Assembly: GCF_027943255.1 (NCBI RefSeq)
Contig: NC_072893.1
Location: 130,013,784-130,077,783 of the forward strand
Length of the DNA stretch: 64,000 nucleotides
Direction of reading: 5' to 3'
Source: Anastrepha obliqua
Lineage: Eukaryota > Arthropoda > Insecta > Diptera > Tephritidae
Part shown: piece after piece, positions 56,301 through 64,000 of the stretch
Layout: each line of letters starts with the position of its first letter
How positions within the stretch are numbered: position 1 is the first letter of the stretch
Notes under the pieces: generated by a model
Databases searched by the model: none
Seen by the model: only the letters and a program-made list of their open reading frames with translations
What the model was told of the DNA's origin: nothing
Position numbers and translations under genes: made by a program

Positions 56301-59300
56301 AATCACAATAACAAATATGTATAAGAATTAATAATAAATGCATGAGAAATTGGAAAAAAATCCTCATTGATGAGCTTATAATTTGGTTTTTGATTGAAAG
56401 AGAAGAGGTTGATGAAGAAGATAAACAAACATTGAAAATACTACCGAAATCCACGAAAGATCGGTGACGCTTAGCTGCGATCTTGAAGTTACTTCGTCGC
56501 TAAATAAATGTGTAAACCAATGAAATATTTGCTGTTCAATGGAAGTGCTTAAGTGACTCAGATAACGTGGCCAGTATATAGGCCTGTAAGATTTTCCAAG
56601 AGCTGAGCTTTACAGTTAAAGTGAGTCAACTCTGCAATAGAGAGCTGGGACACCCTGTACTACCACAGACTTAAGTCTACAGCCGACCTATCTGCATCCA
56701 CTAGATCCTCCATGCTCTTTGAATAGTTTACAGCCAGTCTGCAATGTGAGAATTTCAGTGACGCTCATCGACGTTCCTCAGCGTACTAAAGTAGCATTAA
56801 ATTGACAGTAACCCCTCCTTGTAAAATTTCCTCTTGTTCGAACCACTTTAAAAATTTGGAGGACTACAAATCGAATCTTTAGTCCCTCCTAACTCTGATT
56901 GTCGACGAGCAAAAAACTTTCGATGCATACCAGAAAACAAATCACATGCCACTCCACTTCGAGAATAGCATTGCCACGGTGGCTTTAAAATCAGTCATGT
57001 AACTACAGGCGTTTCCTTACCGATCCCCTACCCAATTACCCAATGCCTCATCGACGTGAACGAAGGTTCATCTGCCTTAGTCTGATGTCTGTAAATACGG
57101 TACGGACTCAATTTGCAACTCTTAATCTTTCTTCCAACTAGTTTACGCATAAAAGGTCGCGATACCGCACCCCGTAAGCGAAGAAGAAGTCTATGGGTAT
57201 ATCAACCAACAAAGTTTACTTTGAACGCTTTTCGATCTTCGAGCTTGTAAGTGATTTGGATTATCACGCTAACTGTTCTTACATCGAAAGCAATGCTCAC
57301 TATGTTTTGAGATCGATGGAAAAGCACAAATAGCTCTCACATGCAATCGGGAGCCTATCTCGGAAGTTTTGAGTTAGAGAATCCTCTAGGCAGATTAAGA
57401 GCGCTATCACGAAAATTGCCCAGGTAATGGAACTTCTATTACTCAAACTCCCTTGAAAGAGCCATACCACGAGGCACCAAATCTCGCGGTAAACATAGTT
57501 ATGGGTCTGTGCTTTTACCCAAACAAGCTGAATAAGCACAAACAACATGCGCCCCAAGCTTTTTCAAATCTTCTGGAAGGGATGACAAGGAGTAGCTCGC
57601 GTTCACGACACTTGAAAGGGTCTATTAAAAATAGCTGGGAGTATGAAACTTTATTTACTTTTAGTGGAAATGTATTTTAATCGAAACGAGGTTTTTGGAC
57701 AGATCCTTCTTGTACGTTTTTTTGGCAAAACTATACCGTTTTGCATGGGATAAAATCAATTTGATTAGAAGCCTGCTTTGGTTTGTGGGAACTGCGACCT
57801 TGTGCTGTTTAGGTATTTAGCCTTGCAGTTCATAAAGAAAGAAACACCGGAGCTGGGAGTTGGTCTATATGAATGAGCCTAAAGGTAGGGCGCTGTATAA
57901 TTGATTTTCATGAATACTCTTGAGACGAAGAAAGTCAGTGAGATTCTTGTATTTTTGAGTGAATGTCCGGTATCGCAAGAAATGCACTTAAGGCTGCGGA
58001 GTAACCACTCTTTCATGGAACAAAACAGTATAGACATCAACTCGCTTGTGTTTACTGGATTCGTTCATAGATAATGAAGCTTAAGAGCAGCTATTTAAGT
58101 AAGAGTTGGATTCACATTGAATTCCAACGGCTTGCGAGTGGTGTTTTTATAAAGCCGTGCACCTAATTTTAGTTCTTAACCAAATTTTATGTTGTGTCGG
58201 GAAGGAAAAGAACATCTTTCTGGATTGCGAAGAAGGTGTAGGAGCTGGATTCCCAATGCGTGCCGCGAGTGATCTCTTTATAAAGCAGGGAGTCGTATCT
58301 GACCTTGTTTCGAGAAGATAACTACTAAAGAACTTTGGACTTTGGGGAAGCTGTTTCATACCGTTTGTGGGTTTTAAAATTCCTTCTACTGAACCGATTG
58401 CCACAGGCACAAATATTTGTTGTTTAAAAATCCATTGTAGTTTACTTCATTTAAACGTAAACCACCACCAAAATGCTTACCTACGAACCAGCAGACACGC
58501 CTTATTTGAAATTCAGATGAGCAGTGAGCATGCTCGAGAGTATGATGAACTTTTATGGATAAAAAAATATGGCTAAGGCAGCCATATAGGTAATGAGAAA
58601 GATGATAAAGCAGGTTTCAGCAAAATATTTGCTTCGTTTTTCCCCTTTTTTTGCACAGAGCAAATGAGCAGAAGATGACAACTTTTAACCTATGAACTCT
58701 GCCATGCTGAGCCATGCCACAACAACAAACACAATATAAATAAACACAATAAAAATAAAAAAAAACTATAGCAACGAAGTGAACGTACGCTTGAAAACAA
58801 CAGAACAGCAAAGAAAGGCTAACGATAATCTATTAAGGAAATACATAGAAAGGTGAAGCAAAATGCTCAAACCGGTTTGCTGCTCGGAGACTTAGTATGT
58901 TTGTATGTGTGTGTGTGCGAGACTGGAGAAGCTCAAATACCTGTTGTTAGCTGAAGACGCGTTTCGTTATTGATGTATGTGTGCTTGTTTATATGGACGT
59001 GTATGTGAAGTTTTTGTTGCTTTTGCTGCGGTTATGCAGTCACTTGTGCCACTGCCAGTGCAGGCGAACGCGAACGCGAACACTAGCGTGATGCGCTTGA
59101 GTGAGTAAGCGATACAAGCGCATACACATGCATGCATGTGGCCCGCATGTATGTGTGCAGCACGCGGAGGGCGCTGGCAGACATCAAGTGGCATTTGGTG
59201 GCAACACTAGGCGAGAGGAAGCAGCTGAGCAGCCCCAGCGATGAGGCAGTTTATCAATTTGTGCTGGCAAGTCAACTGACTGACAATTGCTGCTCTTGCA

Positions 59301-60408
59301 ATTGTTGTTGTGCCTGCTGCTTCTACACAGTTTTTTTATTTTGCCATTCTGCCGTTCTTGTTTCTTATTGTTTTGGCTGTTGTTAGTCCTCTTTTCTTGT
59401 CGTAATTTTGTTATTGCCTCGCTGCTGTTTGCGGCTTGTTGCAGCTCTACCGTCAACCGCTGGCGTAGAATGCTTGTTGCAAGCGCATGTTGCTGCCACA
59501 GGCGCGCCAAAGTAGAGACTGCTAGTGAGTTGATATGTACGAGTTTGTACATGTGTGAATGAGCGCGTGTGTGTGTGATTGTGTGCTTGTGTATGTGGCA
59601 TGCGGTATGAGGTATTGTGTGAGTGAGTGCATTGACGTTTTTGAAAGGCCACTACAAGAAGAACAGCAAATAACAAAATTTGTGGCTACAATTAGACTTT
59701 ATGCTGCGAATGTTGGATTTTTAGTAGCCAAGTAAATGTTTGGCCTTAAGAATGGGAAAAGATGCTAAGAATACTAAGAACTACGTAAATGTAGATGAGT
59801 GCTAAAATTATATAAAAAAAAATGATTCGAGTTGAGGCCGATTTCGTGGAATACAAATTAAAATATAATTAGAAAGTAATGAAGACTGGCTAAGCTGGGC
59901 GCATGTGGCTGACATACGGTATCTTTAGGAATGAAACAAAATACTTTTAAGTATAAAGAACCGAACGTAAATGTTTGGAGCCAAATTAATTTCCAGCAAG
60001 TAATTGCTCCGTAGAGCCAGCGCGAGGTCGATGACCACTTATTTAGAACCAGATTGAAAAATTGATGTTAATTGCCAGCAGCTCGCACGAGGAGAACCAC
60101 AGCAACCTCAAAAGGTACTCGAAACTGATGCTTGAAAAATTACTTTTAATACCGTCGAAGATTTTGCAAAGGTGATCCCCGCATTCGACTCTAGAAGAAG
60201 CTAAGAAAGGCGACAGGTATCGATTCACCAAAGCTCATTCAAGCTAGAGGTGATGAATTTGGTTCACAAACTTCAATACTCTCTTGGAGAAGATACCTTT
60301 CTCGTGCGAGCAGGCATGTTTCTCGAGGTAATGCTTACAGAATCGATACACCGAATAGACTTGCTAAAGAAACAGAAAGGAGGCGGAAGCAAATCTTTCA
60401 AAAATGAT
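56301..60408. other. Noncoding, nothing firmly recognised
   Basis: Short frames without domains on both strands. GT microsatellites at 58900-58920 and 59560-59590. The 59280-59480 block is rich in TTG/CTG-type triplets, making long low-complexity frames on both strands. Confidence 0.35.
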
Positions 60409-60668
60409 CGCCGTAGCCGAATGGGTGAAATGGTGGATGACTACGATTCGGGAGTGCGACGGTTCGTTTCTCCGTACATGAAACAGCAAAATGATAGAAA
60501 CAGTTTTTTTTTCTAATAACAGTCTCCACTCGGCAGGCAATAGATAACCTCCGAATGTCTATCTGCCATGAAAAAGCTCCTCATAAAAACCATTTGCCGT
60601 TCGGAGTCGGCTTAAAACTGCAGGATTTTCCCTTTGTGGAACAACTCGGCGAAGCACCTAACAGAAAC
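60409..60668 (+). mobile_element. tRNA-derived SINE, copy 6
   Basis: The head 'cgccgtagccgaatgggtg' is intact. The B box is mutated (cggttcgtttctcc). The body 'ctgccatgaaaaagctcctc' is intact, and it ends 'cacctaacagaaac' like the copy at 33441. Confidence 0.78.
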
Positions 60669-63378
60669 CTTCCCTAAGCCATGCAACTCGCTCAACTGTT
60701 TGACAAATTTCAAAAGCCATCATCTCTCTGTATCTCTCTCTCCCTGTCTTTTCTCTCTTCTCTAATTTTACACACCTGCTAGCTTTCAAGAATTAGCTAC
60801 CGCGTTGGAAAGCAGAAGTATTTCCGCAAAACATGATAGTCTCTCAAGCATAAGAAAGATTACAATCTAGCAGCAAGAGCCTTCCAGGTATCACGTTTTT
60901 TAAGCTCAGCGCTCAAGAAACCTATAGGAAGTCACCCAGAACTGCGCTACATTTCTAGAACTTGGGTTATCTTCCTAACTAAAAACACAGGTTATGGTTT
61001 ACCACTCTGGCACTCCCCAAGAAGCACTAAAGCGTCGTTTTAATACCATTATAAGAGCTCCAAGCAGCCAGCCATATAAATTATTTGGCTCAGGGACATA
61101 TTCCAACGAAAGCCTCGAATCTCAAAGAATGAACGAGGTAACACAACTTGGGCTAATTGTAACCGGATCTGAGGCAGCTTGGAAGACAGCAGATGATATC
61201 GGTCAGCGTAAAGACTCTCCGATTGGAAGAGTATTTGTATAGTTGGTGAACCATTCAGACAAGCGCTGCCGTAAAGATCCTAAAATTGGCTTTTGCAAAA
61301 ATGTATTGATATGAAACTTGTATAAAAAATACTATTAGAGGCATCTGCGCAGGTGCGTAGAGTTCTAGGCCTAATAAAATTTCAAATTAGTTGGCTGGAT
61401 TTACTTTCCGACTCAAATTGCTCCAGAATGAGAACCTCGTAAGTTGTTTGGAAGAGATGATGACCTTCTGTGGATCTTAGACTGTTCGACGTGCGATGGA
61501 TATGAGGCTCTTAGAGCTTCCGATGGCTTACGTGGCTACTCGCATCATAATAAGAAGTTATTTCAGAACTCGCTGGTGACTAGAGATAAATTAGTATCAT
61601 CAATTACTTAGAATGAACAGACACTTCTAAACCCTCAATTACATACATAAGTGACTTAAAGTTAAAATACTTCTATGAAGATTTCTTCGAAGATGCGTAA
61701 AAGTCTCCCGAACACACAGAATGAGATATAAAGTCGACACTTTTTCTGGGGGAAGGGGGTAAGGGCGCTAAGAAGCTTAAGAGGGTCTGTTGCATCTAAC
61801 TTTTCGCCGCCCTTCGCATCTCGACATTGGCTTGAGAACATTTCAGTTTGCTTCTAAATGATTGTCAGTTAAATGAGTGATTAGCGTATCGATCCAAAAA
61901 TCTGCACACAGAAGGCACTCGTCTTGTGTTAATGAGGAGGTGGTTCCCTTTCCCACATACCGAAAGTAATAACGTGCTCCATGCCAGCAGAAGTCATAAA
62001 GCCAATATTAACTAATCATCTTTGCAATATCGAATGTTACATACAAAGTTTGGCCTGGTCTACTGGTGGCTCCTTTGAGCACGGAAATTTCTAAGATTTG
62101 CTCTTAGTCATTGAAACCTTTAATAGATTTCTCAGATAATCGCTTACTGCATTTGGAAGTCAGTTTACGTTTTTGTTATTAAAAATCGACCTTCCCGATC
62201 TATTTGACTTCCACTCTCCTCACAGGTTATGCCTTTTAGCTTTTCGATCTCTGTTTTCTCTTAATTCACTCGCCGATTCCCTCACTACGCTGTTGTGTAA
62301 CCACACTTGGCTTCACGCGACATCTTCCTGGTTGTATTGATTTTGTGGCCCTGTCAAATGCTGCCTCCAAATAATCGACCAACTTTAACCTTTCACTACT
62401 GGCTGGCGGTTGCCTAATTAAATAGGACACACAGTTCACTTCCTCAAACTCGTAACCAAATGAATTCGATTTGTTTGATTTGTCAGCAAAGCCAATGAGT
62501 TTCGAAAGCATCGCCAAGTTTTTGGTTTTTGCATTTTATACTTGGCTTTTTTCGCCAGCGCGCCACCTATTTTGGCCTACAGCTGCTGACAACTGCAATT
62601 GACTTGTGCGCTTTGGCTGCTGCTGGCGGCGGCTCGCCTTTTTTCTCAATTCGTTGTTGCTTTTTTTTAAGTTCACATCTTCTTAACACCAGTTTGGCTT
62701 AGGTTGTCGCGCCAGTATTTTCTGTTTTGGCTGCTGCTTTTGACTGTTCCATGGAGTTTCGGCTGGGAGGATATCTTTTCTTTCGTATTTCTTTTTCGGC
62801 ATTCTACTTGAGTATCGATTACATGCCACATGCCACATGGGTGCTACGTTCAATAAATACTCATGGCTGCCTCGAATTGAGTCGGCTTGCTTGGTTTAGC
62901 CAACCAAAAACGCGGACGTGAAAGAGTGAAGGCAGCTCATGAGTGTATTAGTGTGTCTAAACGCGTGATTGTGAGTGTGCGTCGAGACTACCGGTTTCAG
63001 CCGCTTTCTAACAGCTATTCTAACGCTCATTTCTTAATACACATACATACGTACATATTCTTTCGTATCGTTTGTAAGTCTTTAAATTTTATTTTTCATC
63101 TTTTGCTTCCGTATTTGAGTTCGTTTTTTGCATTCATTTTTAGACGTCCACATAAGCTGCCTTGTTTAGGCCTATTCCCATAAAGGCTTTGCAGTATTTT
63201 TTGCATATTTTTTTGCACTTTTTCTCTCCTCTAAAGAAGCAATTTTTTCGCCACCACCAACAACTTCTCGGATTGCTTTTGCCAAAACACATTTTTTTTT
63301 TTCCCACTGCCTGCCTTAAAATTTCATCTGTTGCCACATTTGGCTGCCTCGCCACCCAGCCTATTCTTATCGTTCGTG
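60669..63378. other. Noncoding, nothing firmly recognised
   Basis: No transposon motif. The frames at 60994-61242 (plus) and 62266-62517 (minus) are open but show no domain. Confidence 0.3.
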
Positions 63379-63531
63379 CAATGCCTGCGCTGCTAACATT
63401 TCATGTAGTTTTGCTTCTATTTTTAGCAGCGCTTAAATGTGCTAGAGGCTATTGGAAAAACATCAGTGAGCATGCCACGGAGCTAATGCGAAAAAGTCAT
63501 GCAACGTTTTCGCTATCAGGCGTTAAGAGGT
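63379..63531 (+). CDS. Possible secreted peptide or first exon (low confidence)
   Basis: A 50-codon frame begins MPALLTFHVVLLLFLAALKC and continues ARGYWKNISEHATELMRKSH. The first 20 or so residues look like a signal peptide (hydrophobic core, then a short polar turn with Ala and Gly). A donor-like AG/GTAAAAAA follows at the frame end (63530-63535), so it could be a first exon. I see no paralogue or other support. The same region has weak repeats of 'gagct(c/a)atgc', which weakens the case. Confidence 0.2.
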
Positions 63532-63535
63532 AAAA

Positions 63536-64000
63536 AAAGGAGAATTTTTCAAATGCAATTTTCGAATTTCGTAACGGAGCTCATGCAAAACGGCACACAA
63601 CATTTCTTAAATTTATGCACTAAAAGAAAAAATCCAAATTTTTTGAAATGAAAACGCTATTTTCGAATTTCAAAACAGAACTCATCCAAATAATGCAAAT
63701 TTTTGATGTCAGCTGGCCCTGTCAAATGCATTTTCGAGTTTCGAAAAAAGTATAATAAAAGTTTTCAAAAGATTAAATATATTGGTTTTATTGTTAGAAG
63801 CTTGGAGTTTCGAAACCTAGCTTCGTCGTTGGCTGCATATTTTATACCAATACCTTTTATAGAGCTTCGACTGTTGAGTTGGCGTTTAATTTTTGGCGTC
63901 CTCTCAACATCCAAGCAAATTTCACTTATGTTTTATTTTAACTTTCGAACTTTGTTTTTGAATTTCGAAATAGTGTATCACTTAATTTGTTCCATTTGCA
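63536..64000. repeat. Diverged repeats of 'ttttcgaatttc...gagctcatgc'
   Basis: The words 'tttcgaatttcgtaacggag', 'tttcgaatttcaaaacagaa' and 'tttcgagtttcgaaa' recur every 80-120 bases to the window end. No gene. Confidence 0.4.

Noticed and set aside
59184..59676. Overlapping frames on both strands with Gln/Asn or Leu/Cys runs
   Set aside because: Caused by TTG/CTG-type triplet low complexity; no domain on either strand.
60994..61242. 82-codon plus-strand frame
   Set aside because: No recognisable motif, no supporting context.
62266..62517. 83-codon minus-strand frame with ordinary protein-like composition
   Set aside because: No paralogue, domain or promoter seen; chance length for this window. 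Worth a database search but not supported here.

Overview
This is an AT-rich eukaryotic window that reads as insect, most likely dipteran, DNA. It is crowded with decayed mobile elements and holds very little host coding sequence. Six copies of a tRNA-derived SINE, two mauritiana-type mariners, I-, LOA-, R1- and Jockey-type LINE remnants and many small TA-flanked DNA elements fit a tephritid fruit fly. That species-level guess comes from recognising repeat families, not from a search. I see no bacterial operons, CRISPR arrays, rRNA or true tRNA genes.

Left part (1-9470): an old tandem duplication. At least three copies of a unit of about 2 kb are present. Copy 1 is cut by the window edge and split by a LOA-type LINE. 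Copy 2 (about 4403-6905) is split by a mariner-like element. Copy 3 (about 7566-9460) has no insertion splitting it. Copies 2 and 3 each carry one short intact gene (6023-6238 and 8505-8726) encoding a 71-73 residue single-pass membrane microprotein. The two proteins share a strict core (RVMVFPD...ETG) but differ widely elsewhere, while their untranslated regions are nearly the same. This pair is the best host-gene candidate in the window and the most interesting observation.

Middle part (9.5-31 kb): a transposon graveyard. It holds a foldback element, SINEs, an AT-rich hairpin region, a nearly intact mariner with one internal stop (13923-15178), a second broken mariner (16038-17108), scrambled LINE fragments (12.0-19.1 kb), a 5'-truncated I-type LINE with an open 558-codon frame (22706-24402), a P-element-like transposase fragment (25372-25785), and a deleted mariner with unusually long terminal repeats (26875-27805).

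Right part (31-64 kb): mostly noncoding. A stretch at 31730-32871 ending in a consensus splice donor looks like a 5' untranslated exon. A pogo-type MITE (35412-35752) abuts a 1.1-kb T-rich minisatellite. Several small inverted-repeat elements, a Jockey reverse-transcriptase remnant (44452-45054), a palindrome-rich degenerate repeat (54.2-55.5 kb) and a TATA-type promoter candidate near 56022 follow. The last 8 kb show nothing I can identify beyond one SINE and one short signal-peptide-like frame at 63379.
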